Shown: positions 7,958-17,300 of the stretch, piece after piece
How positions within the stretch are numbered: the stretch's first letter is position 1
Layout: every line of letters begins with the position of its first letter
DNA from: Pontibacterium granulatum
GTDB lineage: Bacteria > Pseudomonadota > Gammaproteobacteria > Pseudomonadales > Balneatricaceae
Reading direction: 5' to 3'
Assembly: GCF_029961155.1 (NCBI RefSeq)
Contig: NZ_JASBRH010000034.1
Span: 1-35,781, forward strand
DNA length: 35,781 nucleotides
Made by a program: the position numbers and the translations under genes
Notes under the pieces: generated by a model
Database searches by the model: none
What the model was told of the DNA's origin: nothing
The model's input: only the letters and a program-made list of their open reading frames with translations

Positions 7958-8245
7958 ATGAAACGGTCATCCTGCATGGTCCCAATTCTCGCCTGTGCTG
8001 TTGCGCTCGCTGTCCCTCAAGAGGTTGCTGCATCTGACTTGGACGACTCAGCTGTTCTGGCTACTTACCACTACTCGGTGCTGCATGAACATTACCCGGT
8101 GGTGTCACTGGCGCCGGAGCCGATTGAACAGGCGGTTCAAGCCCTGGATGAAAAGCGAAATAAAGCGGCAGAGGCCAAGAAACAGAGTAAAAAAAATCTG
8201 CGCAGTTTCTACATGAAGCTGCTGGCAGTGGTGAGTGCCCGGTAA
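7958..8245 (+). CDS. Small secreted protein under c-di-GMP riboswitch control
   Basis: A 95-residue protein of unknown function. It starts with a signal-peptide-like stretch (MKRSSCMVPILACAVALAVP, then QEVAAS), followed by a short acidic part, a charged helix rich in Lys, Glu and Ala (about residues 60-80, QALDEKRNKAAEAKKQSKKN), and an amphipathic end LRSFYMKLLAVVSAR. The start at 7958 has a strong GGAGG 4 bases upstream. The mRNA leader is a c-di-GMP-I riboswitch, so output should depend on c-di-GMP level. The end resembles that of the protein at 21104 (RRLYLKLLLMKG), suggesting a small family. A hairpin follows directly. A secreted matrix- or adhesion-related peptide is one idea; nothing shows it. 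Confidence 0.72.
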   Translation: MKRSSCMVPILACAVALAVPQEVAASDLDDSAVLATYHYSVLHEHYPVVSLAPEPIEQAVQALDEKRNKAAEAKKQSKKNLRSFYMKLLAVVSAR

Positions 8246-8265
8246 GTAGTTTTAATCCTTACCGG
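8239..8265 (+). terminator. Terminator of the riboswitch-led small gene
   Basis: An 8-bp stem (CCGGTAAG/CTTACCGG) with an 11-nt T-rich loop overlaps the stop codon of the small secreted protein gene and is followed by TTTAAAT. It fits a single-gene transcript. Confidence 0.65.
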
Positions 8266-8406
8266 TTTAAATCACTCTGCCCTACTCGCTTATGCGAGAA
8301 TGTTTGGTTTTAGACCGGTTACAAGTTCGGTCCCAGTCCTTACGCTGACCTGTTCGCTGAATTGCCGTGTTGGTTCAAATAAGAATGGGTATGAGGTTTA
8401 GAGAAG

Positions 8407-8497
8407 TGTAGGTTGGACATCGCGAAGCAATACCCAACAAGTCGGCTCAACATTACCCGATAACTGTTGGGCTTCGCGTTGCGAAGACCAACCTACA
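8407..8497. repeat. Palindromic intergenic repeat, copy 1
   Basis: The element is bounded by TGTAGGTTGG and CCAACCTACA, with inner arms rich in GCGAAGC and CCCAACA words. A related copy with the same words (TGTTGGGC, CCAACCTACA, GCGAAGCCCAACA) is at 23962-24040. This is a dispersed REP-like palindrome. The rest of 8266-8541 contains only a short hairpin (GACCG/CGGTC near 8313-8332). Confidence 0.7.
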
Positions 8498-8541
8498 AAC
8501 GAGTCGCTTTCTCGGGGCCTCGCTAGCGGGCGATGAAACAT

Positions 8542-8566
8542 AAAAAAGGCTGCCCGAAGGCAGCCT
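8542..8566 (-). terminator. Rho-independent terminator of the qhp operon
   Basis: On the minus strand, AGGCTGCC-TTCG-GGCAGCCT is followed by a run of six T. It lies 36 bases after the qhpB stop. The compact stem, UUCG-type loop and T-tract make it a strong terminator. Confidence 0.92.
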
Positions 8567-8601
8567 CAAGGGTGATCGACACAACGGTCAACCCGGTTGT
8601 A

Positions 8602-9762
8602 TCACTTCAGGCGAGCCAGGCGCAGGTCTGCGGTAGACATATCGCCTGTCAGCTGGATGCTGCCGATCTTCTCCAGTGTCTCTGCATCGTGGATGGAGAT
8701 ATCGCTGGAGGTGCCGCCGATATAAATGGTCTTGCCATCGCCGGTCATGTTGATGTTGTAGTAGGTGTGGTCCATCGGCTGAACCTTCACCGTTTCACCG
8801 GTCTTCACGTTGTGTTTCGACAGTTGGTTAAACGACCCGTACAGGATGTCTTTGTCGTTTGGATCGGTTACCCAGTTAAAGACGATGAACTCAAACGGTA
8901 CGGTCTCGATGCTCTCCACCTCACCGGTTTTGGTATCGATACGTACGTGACCCCATAAGAAGTCCGCTTTGGATTCATCGCCTGGTGCACCGTTCCAACG
9001 AATGGTGAAGTACGGCATGATGAACTCGCCTACGTGCTCACCCATGGTGTGCATGGCAAACGCATCAGGTGGAACCCACTTGTCCGGTGCGCGATCCCAG
9101 TTTTGAAGCGCTTTAAGCATGCGCACCTTGCCGGTTTTCGGATCGATTGCTTTCAGGTCACCACCACCCAGAATCACTTCCCCGTTCTGCATGCTGCCGA
9201 TCTTGGTAATACGGCGATCGACCGGGAATGTGCGTGCTGGTTTGGCATTTAGGCCGTCAGCGGTGTTGAATACCGCCAGGCGTGGTTCCATGGTTTCGAA
9301 GCGGTCCGTCAGCTTGCGCACCGGGTTCTGTACGGTGTAAAGCTCTTTACCGTCAGCGCTGACTGCCATGGATATAAAACTTTTTACCTGCACATTGCTG
9401 TAAGACTGCTTGGCGGAAAACTTGATTTCACAGTTGGTGATATCGAAGCCATAAATGTCTTCCCATTTGTTGGTCATCACATACGCGATACGACCGTCAG
9501 GAGACATGGCAATACCGCCGTTACCAAATACGCCCGGTACATCACAAGTGCGTACCAGTTGGTTGGTTTCAGTATCAACAATATGAAGCTGGTTTGGACG
9601 AGTTACGGTTAAAATGTACTCGTGTCCGCCCGCCTTCATGCCGTTGATGGTGGCTGGCGCACTTTCCGCGACTGTAGTCGCGTTGTGACAACCCGCCAGC
9701 ATTGCAGCAGCACCCATAGTGCTGGCCAGTACGGCGTGCTTAAAGATCTTTGTCAGTTTCAT
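8602..9762 (-). CDS. qhpB: Quinohemoprotein amine dehydrogenase, beta subunit
   Basis: A 386-residue beta-propeller protein matching the beta subunit of quinohemoprotein amine dehydrogenase (QHNDH), the periplasmic enzyme that oxidises primary amines to aldehydes plus ammonia. Repeated blades are visible, for example HIVDTETNQLVRTCDVPG, GGIAMSPDGRIAYVMTNK and MTGDGKTIYIGGTSSDISI. The N-terminus MKLTKIFKHAVLASTMGAAA runs into MLAGC, a canonical lipobox (LAGC), with His at +2, which predicts a lipoprotein kept at the outer membrane; the subunit is usually described as soluble. The start is supported by GGAGG 10 bases upstream. It is the last gene of the operon, 15 bases after qhpC. Confidence 0.93.
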   Translation of the reverse strand: MKLTKIFKHAVLASTMGAAAMLAGCHNATTVAESAPATINGMKAGGHEYILTVTRPNQLHIVDTETNQLVRTCDVPGVFGNGGIAMSPDGRIAYVMTNKWEDIYGFDITNCEIKFSAKQSYSNVQVKSFISMAVSADGKELYTVQNPVRKLTDRFETMEPRLAVFNTADGLNAKPARTFPVDRRITKIGSMQNGEVILGGGDLKAIDPKTGKVRMLKALQNWDRAPDKWVPPDAFAMHTMGEHVGEFIMPYFTIRWNGAPGDESKADFLWGHVRIDTKTGEVESIETVPFEFIVFNWVTDPNDKDILYGSFNQLSKHNVKTGETVKVQPMDHTYYNINMTGDGKTIYIGGTSSDISIHDAETLEKIGSIQLTGDMSTADLRLARLK

Positions 9763-9777
9763 CTGGCTATGCCTCCA

Positions 9778-10098
9778 TCACTCTTCCGGGAAGACGCTGT
9801 CGATCTTGCGCCAGTCTTCGTTGGCTTTCGGTGCGGTGTCGCCAAAGGCGGTGTGATTCACCATGGTGTCTGGCACCTGCGCGGGCCACCAGCAAGCGTC
9901 GGCGCAGCCGTACAGGTCGGATTCCATTGGCTGACACAGAGAGCCCAGGCCACCGAACGGGTCTACTTCCCAGCCCGGATCGTTTACGGAGGTGCAGCCC
10001 ACGATGGACTGCATCGCTACAACCTCTTCCACCTCGTTCTGTGAGGTCGCCTGGTCGAGCATTTTGGCTTTTTTGTTGAACGACTTAAGGTGTTTCAT
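9778..10098 (-). CDS. qhpC: Quinohemoprotein amine dehydrogenase, gamma subunit (CTQ-bearing)
   Basis: A 106-residue precursor of the small catalytic subunit. After an N-terminal leader of 28 residues (rich in Lys, Glu and Gln; not a Sec signal), the crosslinking residues known from the Paracoccus enzyme occur at exactly the right spacing. Cys35-Glu44, Cys55-Asp61 and Cys69-Asp77 correspond to the three thioether bonds (7-16, 27-33, 41-49). Cys65 and Trp71 correspond to Cys37-Trp43, which form the cysteine tryptophylquinone (CTQ) cofactor. Asp61 also corresponds to the catalytic base. The ATG directly follows the qhpD stop, so the radical-SAM enzyme that makes the thioethers is translationally coupled to its substrate. 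Confidence 0.95.
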   Translation of the reverse strand: MKHLKSFNKKAKMLDQATSQNEVEEVVAMQSIVGCTSVNDPGWEVDPFGGLGSLCQPMESDLYGCADACWWPAQVPDTMVNHTAFGDTAPKANEDWRKIDSVFPEE

Positions 10099-11526
10099 TT
10101 ATGAACTCCTTCTAGGAGATACGTAAGCATCGAAGAACGCCGGGTTCTCGAGCATGATCCGCGAGTACACTTCCACGCCGAAATCGACCCAGTCTCTCAG
10201 CAGGTCGCAATAGTGGTAGGAAGGACGCGCGGCATCGCCGTACTTCGCATAACTTTCGTGGTAACAACCACCAGAACAGATATTACGGATGCGACAGGTT
10301 TCACAGCCGGTGTTGCTGCGATCCAGGCGTTGTTCGACAAATTCGCCCAGGCGGGTTTTGTCGATGCCCTCTTCTACATCCCCAAAGGTAGGTAGTTCCG
10401 AGCCGGTGAAGCGGTGGCAGAGATTGATACCGCCCTTGGTATCGACTGCCAGCAAACCGACACCTGCACCACAAGGCAGTTGCTTCTTGTTGCCTTCGTG
10501 CAAATCGGTCATCAACTGGTGCATGTTGCCGTAACCGTAGTTACGGTTGTCCAGCGCCGCTTCCAGGTATTTCTTGCCAAGGCGTTTCATACCGGCAAAC
10601 ACTTCAATCATCTCATCGGGTGTGAGGTTGAAAGAGGTGATGTCGCCAGATGTCACCGGGCCAAAGCCCACTTCGGCAAATCCCAGGCCACTGAGGTGTT
10701 CAAAAATAGCTTCAACATCGGTGATGCCGCGGGTCAGAGTTACACGGCAACCCACCGGGCGTGACGTATAACGGGACAGCAGCATGCCCACTTTTTGTTT
10801 CACCACATCGTAGGTGCCCTGTCCGCCAACGGTAATCCGGTTTTTGTCGTGCATCGCTTTCGGACCATCCATCGAAATGGTCAGGCCAAAGCGGTGTTCA
10901 TTAAACCAGTCCACCAAATCTTCATTAAGCATGGTGGCGTTGGTGGTCATGGTGAAGCTGACCTCTGACTCCAGGTCGGCAAAACGCTCTTCACAATATG
11001 CCACCACGTTACGGATCAGTGGCATGTTGGTCAGTGGTTCGCCGCCGAAGAAGACCACATTGTACTGACGCTGGTTTGGAGATTCCTCCAGCAGCATCTC
11101 GATTGACTTCACCGCAGTTTCAAACGACATCTTGTCGCCCGCCGACGGCGTGGTCAGGTCTTCTTTGTAGCAGTAGGTGCAACTGAGGTTGCAGCCGGTG
11201 TTGGTGTTCAGAACAATCGTAGTCAGCGGGAAGTTTTTAACCTTCTGCGGTTCGTGATTGATCTGTACTGCACCACCGTCTGACAGGATACGCAGAGACT
11301 TCAGCTTTTCGATGGTATCCATGACGTCGTGCGGCTGGTATCGGCCCTGAAAGCGGTCGCGGATCATCTGAGCAGTCACCCTTTCCTGCTCGGAAAATAG
11401 ATCGATCAGCTCGCGGCTCAGGCCCTCCAGCTCAAACAGACTGCTGGTTGGCACGTGGAACATCATTTTGCGTGTGTCCACATCCACCAGATGCATATTT
11501 GGCTTCACCAGGGATAAAGAACCCAT
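10099..11526 (-). CDS. qhpD: Radical SAM enzyme forming thioether crosslinks in QhpC
   Basis: A 475-residue radical SAM/SPASM protein. The radical SAM cluster motif is CNLSCTYC (CxxxCxxC) near residue 113, with the glycine-rich FFGGEPL following. The C-terminal SPASM-type region has CETCRIRNICSGGCYHESY, supplying ligands for auxiliary iron-sulfur clusters. QhpD introduces the Cys-to-Asp/Glu thioether bonds into the gamma subunit before export. The position between qhpA and qhpC is as in known QHNDH operons. GAGG precedes the ATG. It lies about 60 bases after qhpA and ends immediately before qhpC. Confidence 0.95.
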   Translation of the reverse strand: MGSLSLVKPNMHLVDVDTRKMMFHVPTSSLFELEGLSRELIDLFSEQERVTAQMIRDRFQGRYQPHDVMDTIEKLKSLRILSDGGAVQINHEPQKVKNFPLTTIVLNTNTGCNLSCTYCYKEDLTTPSAGDKMSFETAVKSIEMLLEESPNQRQYNVVFFGGEPLTNMPLIRNVVAYCEERFADLESEVSFTMTTNATMLNEDLVDWFNEHRFGLTISMDGPKAMHDKNRITVGGQGTYDVVKQKVGMLLSRYTSRPVGCRVTLTRGITDVEAIFEHLSGLGFAEVGFGPVTSGDITSFNLTPDEMIEVFAGMKRLGKKYLEAALDNRNYGYGNMHQLMTDLHEGNKKQLPCGAGVGLLAVDTKGGINLCHRFTGSELPTFGDVEEGIDKTRLGEFVEQRLDRSNTGCETCRIRNICSGGCYHESYAKYGDAARPSYHYCDLLRDWVDFGVEVYSRIMLENPAFFDAYVSPRRSS

Positions 11527-11587
11527 AACTACCTCACCTTGTTGTTATTTCGCGGAACGCGAATCTGTCTGGAGGTTTATTCGCCGG

Positions 11588-13183
11588 TTATTCGATAACC
11601 GGTTTAACAAATTTCTGCACGGTCACCAGCAGGTGGGCTTCGCCCTGTACGCTGTTGCCACCGTCTACCACGGTGCCGACTACGCTCAGGTTGCCTACGT
11701 TGTTGGTGGACATCTTACGTTCCGGGTTCAGCCCGGCATCACCAGGGGTAAAAATACCGTCTTTATCGATGGTACCCGCGTACTTGATGTCGTTATCGTG
11801 CTCGGCGATCTCGTCGAACGGCTTCAGCGTCCACGCAGCAGGCATGTAACCCAGGCGAAGATCATCTTCGGTGCCAGGCTTCCCATCGGCACCGGCCGCA
11901 TAACCCACCGCACGGTATGCAGATTTCTGTTTAGGGATCGGACCACCGGCGCCGCCGATACGGGCGATGGAGTCGGATGGCGTAATTTCGACACGCGCTA
12001 CGGTGTCATACACCGCCAAAGCGCCTTGAGCTGAGACTGAACCCACCTTAACGGTGTTTGACCCTACAGCCGCATTTTTAGACGCTTCTGCCAGCACAAC
12101 CACACGGTTGGCATCACGGGATACCACGTTCAGCAGTTTCAGGCCGCTGCCCAGCTTTACGTTGCCTTTCAGGTTGTTGCCGGAGATGGTCAGCAGTTTG
12201 CGTTCGCCGCGTTTGATATAGGACGGTGTTACCGCAGTGATCGCTGTGCCTTTTACCGCTTTAACGCTGCCGCCGATGATCTCGTCGTCACGCTCGAACA
12301 TACGGCCTTCCAGCGAATTACCGTCGGCAGATGCTGCCAGTACCTGGCGCACTTTAACGCCATCAATGGTCAGGCTTGCACGCCATTCGTAACCTGCATA
12401 AACCACCGCGCGGCCTTTGCCAGCCAGCGGTGTACCGTCGGCGTAGTGACCTTCCAGTACCAGTGCGTAGGTGTCGTTGGCGGTTTTGGTTGCGTGCAAA
12501 GATGCGTCAAAGGTGCCTTTGCCAGGGACATAACCGTGCATAGCCCAGCCACCGGTCAGATCTTTCTTGATGACTTTCTGCCAGCTGTTCCAGGCGTCGC
12601 TGTTGAATGGGTAGTCTTTGGCCAGTTTTGGCGCCACATTGGTCAGCGCGATATCAAACCAGGCACGATCACGTGCACCGGCGTGAAGCTCGGCTGTTGG
12701 GAATTGTCCCATATGGAAGTGGATCAGGTTTTTCCACTCATCTTCGGTGCGACGCTGCAAGGCGATACGTGCACCGGAGTGACAACGTACACAGGTTTCC
12801 TGAAGTAGCTGGTCGAAGGATTCAACCACGTTCGGTTCCTTCTCCAGCAGATAGCGCAAGCCCGCGGTTTCGGACGGGGCCAGGCCCTGATTGTCTGCCA
12901 GGTATTTCACCACCGCTCGTTTCTCTTCCGGTGAGATAACCAGGCCGCGTTGCTGCTGCATGCGGCTGATGGTCATCATCCAGCCTTCAGGTGTTTTTCG
13001 CTGCTCACTGATTCGGGAGAACGGGGTTGCCGCTTCGCCGGTTTCGGTATGACACGACAAACAGCGATCGCGAATGATGCGTTCTGCATCCGCCGCCTGA
13101 GCCGGTAACGTCACCAATCCCGCGAGGGCCAGTGCGCCGGTTCCCAGAAGTGCGCGCGTTGTCTTGTTATTATTCAAGGCCAT
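11588..13183 (-). CDS. qhpA: Quinohemoprotein amine dehydrogenase, diheme alpha subunit
   Basis: A 531-residue periplasmic protein with a Sec signal peptide (ALNNNKTTRALLGTGALALA... ending PAQA) and two c-type heme motifs, CLSCH near residue 42 and CVRCH near residue 135. The rest consists of beta-rich domains (ISGNNLKGNVKLGSGLKL and similar). The alpha subunit accepts electrons from CTQ in the gamma subunit and passes them to cytochrome c or azurin-like carriers. GTG at 13186 is possible, but ATG 13183 after AAGGAG was chosen. It is first in the operon qhpA-D-C-B. The genes for the leader peptidase (QhpE), the exporter (QhpF) and the Trp hydroxylase (QhpG) are not in this window. Confidence 0.95.
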   Translation of the reverse strand: MALNNNKTTRALLGTGALALAGLVTLPAQAADAERIIRDRCLSCHTETGEAATPFSRISEQRKTPEGWMMTISRMQQQRGLVISPEEKRAVVKYLADNQGLAPSETAGLRYLLEKEPNVVESFDQLLQETCVRCHSGARIALQRRTEDEWKNLIHFHMGQFPTAELHAGARDRAWFDIALTNVAPKLAKDYPFNSDAWNSWQKVIKKDLTGGWAMHGYVPGKGTFDASLHATKTANDTYALVLEGHYADGTPLAGKGRAVVYAGYEWRASLTIDGVKVRQVLAASADGNSLEGRMFERDDEIIGGSVKAVKGTAITAVTPSYIKRGERKLLTISGNNLKGNVKLGSGLKLLNVVSRDANRVVVLAEASKNAAVGSNTVKVGSVSAQGALAVYDTVARVEITPSDSIARIGGAGGPIPKQKSAYRAVGYAAGADGKPGTEDDLRLGYMPAAWTLKPFDEIAEHDNDIKYAGTIDKDGIFTPGDAGLNPERKMSTNNVGNLSVVGTVVDGGNSVQGEAHLLVTVQKFVKPVIE

Positions 13184-13213
13184 CACTCCTTAATTTTTCG
13201 TGATTCAGGCGGA

Positions 13214-13248
13214 TTGTGTTAGCCAGAAACGGGCCTGATACAACACAA
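13214..13248. promoter_or_regulatory. Inverted repeat upstream of qhpA
   Basis: TTGTGTT and AACACAA form a perfect 7-bp inverted repeat with a 21-base spacer just upstream of qhpA. A second imperfect one (GATACC...GGTATC) is at 13260-13280. They could be operators or part of the qhpA leader. The remaining part of 13187-13584 is the shared promoter region with the response regulator gene. Confidence 0.4.
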
Positions 13249-13422
13249 ACTGCCGTTGAGATACCCTCGGATGAGGTATCTGGCGCCTGCCATCCCCATG
13301 TCTTCAGACATATATTGATAGCTGGATCTGATCCGCTGTGCAGACCCATTTAGCGTATATCTAACCTAACCTTGTGGTGTAAATAAGATTCCGCGCTTTT
13401 GTTCGAAGATGTAGGTAGATGT

Positions 13423-13453
13423 ATCAAAATGTAACAAGCGATCAAAATTGTAA
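13423..13453. promoter_or_regulatory. Direct repeat in the qhpA/response regulator intergenic region
   Basis: ATCAAAATGTAA (13423-13434) and ATCAAAATTGTAA (13441-13453) are direct repeats 18 bases apart, with GATGTAG/GATGTAT repeats just upstream. OmpR-family response regulators often bind tandem direct repeats, so this may be the site of the regulator encoded next door. Confidence 0.4.
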
Positions 13454-13584
13454 AATAACCCCTTGTTTTGTTTGATATTCCCGTATTCACAGCGTAAATA
13501 TAAGTACGTTAGCGGGTATCTTAGACACAAAACCGACGCGCTGCTTTTGATTTTTGTAACGTATATTCAACTTGGATCGTCACC

Positions 13585-14316
13585 ATGGTTCCAGACAGCT
13601 CAGCCACACCCCATATCCTGATCGTAGAAGACGATTTTGCTTCGCGCTCCCTTCTGGTTAGTTACTTTGAAAAGGAGGGATACCGGATCAGCGAGACTGA
13701 ACAGGCTGACGATCTTGTGCAGCGGGTTGAACAGAACAAAATTGACCTGGTGTTGCTGGATATCAACTTACCGGGCAAGGATGGACTGACACTGACCCGT
13801 GAACTGCGGGCCGCGTCCCGTGTTGGCATTATTTTGGTGACCAGCAAAGGTGATGAGATCGATCGTATTGTGGGGCTTGAACTGGGCGCTGATGATTATG
13901 TTACCAAGCCGTTCAATCCGCGTGAGTTGTTGGTACGTGCCAAGAACCTGCTCTGGCGTGTGCGTGAAACCGTCGAACCGCAGCGTGAGAATGGTCGTCA
14001 AGCACAACAGTGGCATTTTGAAGGTTGGTCATTAGACGGCAGCAAACGTTTGCTGACGGCTCCGGACGAGACGTCTGAGCGTCTGCCGGAGGGTGAGTTC
14101 AAATTGCTGCAGGCACTGATTACCAACTCAGGACAGGTGCTCTCCCGCGATCAACTGATGGATGCGATCCACGATCGGGAATGGACACCCAACGACCGTT
14201 CCGTTGATGTGCTGGTTGGTCGCCTGCGCCGTAAATTGCGTGACAATCCGTCCGATCCTCACTTCATCCTGACCGCCCATGGCGCAGGTTACATGTTTGC
14301 CGGTGAGCTGGAGTAA
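13585..14316 (+). CDS. OmpR/PhoB-family response regulator
   Basis: A 243-residue response regulator. The receiver domain (about 10-125) has the acidic pair in VEDDF, the phosphoacceptor Asp in [13 protein letters not shown] near residue 58 and the lysine in DYVTKPF near residue 109. The C-terminal winged helix (about 145-240) has [21 protein letters not shown] and the [14 protein letters not shown] recognition helix. All key residues are present, so it should be phosphorylated, probably by the hybrid kinase whose ATG lies 2 bases after its stop. It is divergent from qhpA and is the best candidate for controlling the amine dehydrogenase operon, as inference from position only. Confidence 0.93.
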   Translation: MVPDSSATPHILIVEDDFASRSLLVSYFEKEGYRISETEQADDLVQRVEQNKIDLVLLDINLPGKDGLTLTRELRAASRVGIILVTSKGDEIDRIVGLELGADDYVTKPFNPRELLVRAKNLLWRVRETVEPQRENGRQAQQWHFEGWSLDGSKRLLTAPDETSERLPEGEFKLLQALITNSGQVLSRDQLMDAIHDREWTPNDRSVDVLVGRLRRKLRDNPSDPHFILTAHGAGYMFAGELE

Positions 14317-14318
14317 AC

Positions 14319-17300
14319 ATGATGTCCACCCTGCCCGGCTACCGAATCATCAAACATCTTCATAAGGGCCGGCGCAGCAACGTCAGTCGCGCAATCCGTA
14401 CCCAGGATGATGCGCAGGTAGTGATCAAACAGCTCAATGCCAATCAGGCAACCAGCGAAGAGATAGGGCTGTTTCAGCACGAATATGATCTGCTGAGTAC
14501 GCTGGATGTTCCCGGGGTGATTCGCCCCCTTACTCAGATCCATACCGAGCACAGTATCGCCACCGTGTTTGCCGATGGCGGCGGTGTCTCATTACGGCAG
14601 CTGCTGAACTGGGAATCACGCCCCTGGCATCACTGGTTGCCATTAGCGGTGGCCCTGGCGGAACAGGTGGGTCGTATACACAAAGCCCAGATCATCCATA
14701 AGCAGATCTCGCCCGATAACATCATTGTTGATCCAGAAAATCCGGCGGTTGGATTGCAGATCATCGACTTTACCCAGGCGACCCATCTGCAACGTGAGCA
14801 GGCGACCTGGAACTACAACCAGCTCGCTGAAGAGACCCTGCCCTACATTGCACCGGAGCAAACCGGTCGTATAAACCGAGCAATCGACTATCGCACTGAT
14901 TTCTATGGCCTTGGCGCCACACTGTATGAATTGATGACGGGCCGGCCGCCATTTAGTGACGATGACCGCATGGCGATGGTACACAGTCACATCGCTAAGC
15001 AGCCCGATCCACCGCATGTGATCAATCGTGCGTTGCCAGAAGTGCTATCCCAAATCATCAGTAAATTGCTGGCGAAGGATGCCTCTGAACGCTATCAGTC
15101 GATCTTCGGCCTGATTCAGGACCTGAAAACCTGTCAGGAGGAGTGGCAGCGAAACCGTCGTATCGAGCCGTTCAGCATTGCATCGGAAGACCGCTCCGAG
15201 CGCTTTGTCATTCCGCAGCGTTTGTACGGCCGCGCCGGGATCATCAAACAGCTGCTCTCCTGTTACGACCAGACCACGCGCGGGCACCATTCTCTGGTAA
15301 TGATCTCTGGCTATGCCGGCATCGGTAAGTCCAGCCTGGTGCATGAAATCCGTCAGTATGTAAATGCGCGCGGAGGCAGCTTTGTCAGCGGTAAATTTGA
15401 TCAGTTTCGTCGCAACCGTCCCTATGCTGCTATCACATTCGCGCTGCAAAGCCTGATTCGACAATTGTTGACCGAGTCTGAGAGCAGTATCGCTCAGTGG
15501 CGCAGCAATTTGCTGGAAGCGCTCGGTGACAACGCCCAGGTCTTTATCCGCCTGATTCCTGAACTTGAACTGATCGTAGGCAAGCAGCCTGAGGCTCCAA
15601 AACTTGCATTGGCAGAAGAGCAAAACCGCTTCTCTCGCCTGTTTATCCGTCTGATCCAAACACTGGCATCGGCAGATCGTCCCTTGGTGTTGTTCCTGGA
15701 TGATTTGCACTGGGCTGACTTAGCATCGATCAGTCTCATTGAAACCGTCGCTCAACAACGCGTATCACACCTGATGCTGGTAGGCAGCTTCCGTGATCAG
15801 GAGGTTTCCAGCACCCATCCTTTGGCAACCAGCCTGCAACGTATACGCAATGCAGGTATGCCCCTGTCGGAATACCGGCTTGAACCCTTGACGTTGGTGC
15901 AGGTGAACCAACTGATCGCCGATACCCTTCAGTATTCACCTGAGCGTTGCGAATCGCTGGCGCAGATCAGCATGGAGAAAACCCAAGGGAATCCGTTCTT
16001 TCTTAACCAGTTTCTCAGCACATTGTATGAAGAGGGATTGATACGTTTTAGCCGTGGTCACTGGGAGTGGGATGAGAACGGTATTTACCAACAGGAGATG
16101 ACCGACAATGTAGTCGACCTGATGGTTAACAAGATTCAGAAGCTGTCGCCCAATACACAGCAGATGTTAAGGCTCGCTTCCTGTATTGGGAGCCCGTTTA
16201 GTCTACGCATCCTCTCCGTGGTCTATCAGCGTACACCGCAGGAAACCAGCGCAGACCTCTGGCAAGCGATCGCCGAGCGATTGATTGTGCCGGTCGACAA
16301 TTTCCTGCTCCCGGATCAGAGCAGCGCAGATAGCACGCGATATCGCTTCATTCATGACAGGGTACAGCAAGCCGCATACAGTCTGGTGAGTGATGCAGAG
16401 CGCCTGCCCTTACACCTGAAGATCGGCAGGCTTGCGCTTGATAACTTCTCTCCTGAAGAGTTTGAAAACCGTATATTTGAGGTGACCAACCATTTCAATG
16501 TTGCGCATACCCTGCTGGATGATGCGCAGGAGCGTATTCGTATTGCCGGACTAAACCTAAAAGCCGGTATCAGTGCGCGGGATGCCGCCGCATTTGATAG
16601 TGCTTACGAATACTTCAATGCCGGCCTGGGCCTGCTACCTGAGACCTGCTGGCAACAGCATTATGAGCTGGCGCTGGCCCTGCACACGAATACCGCTGAG
16701 ACCGCTTACATTCGTAACGATTTCAGCCAGCTGCAACAGCTGATCGATCTGGTGCTGGCGAATGCGCAAAGTTTGCTGGAAAAGGTGCGTCTCTATGAAA
16801 TCCTGATTCAGGCCCACGTGGCGCGAAATGAATTTGATGCGGCCATGAGCACCGCGCTGACGGTATTGGAGCTGTTGGGGATCACCATTCCGGCTAAGCC
16901 AAGTGATCTTTACAACGCCCTGATCCAACTAAAACTGCGCCTCAAGCTCAAGCACACGCCGCCGGCGCAGGTGTTGGATATGCCCGCGATGGAGTCTGAT
17001 TCGGTGTTGGCGGCACTGCCAATCATGGCGAGTATGTTTGGTGCGATTAAATTCTCCAGTTCAGAACTGCGCCCACTCATCATGGCCAAGCAGGTAGAGC
17101 TCACACTGAAATACGGGCTAAGTCCCTCTTCTGCCCTGGCCTTTGCAGGCTACGGTGGCGTGTTGTGTGGTCGCTACAATGCAATCGATCTGGGTTATCA
17201 GCTGGGTACCACCGCGCTAGCCATTGACGATAAGTTACCGTCACGACTGACCCACCACAAAACCCTGTCGCTGTTTAACGCTTACATCCGTCACTGGAAA

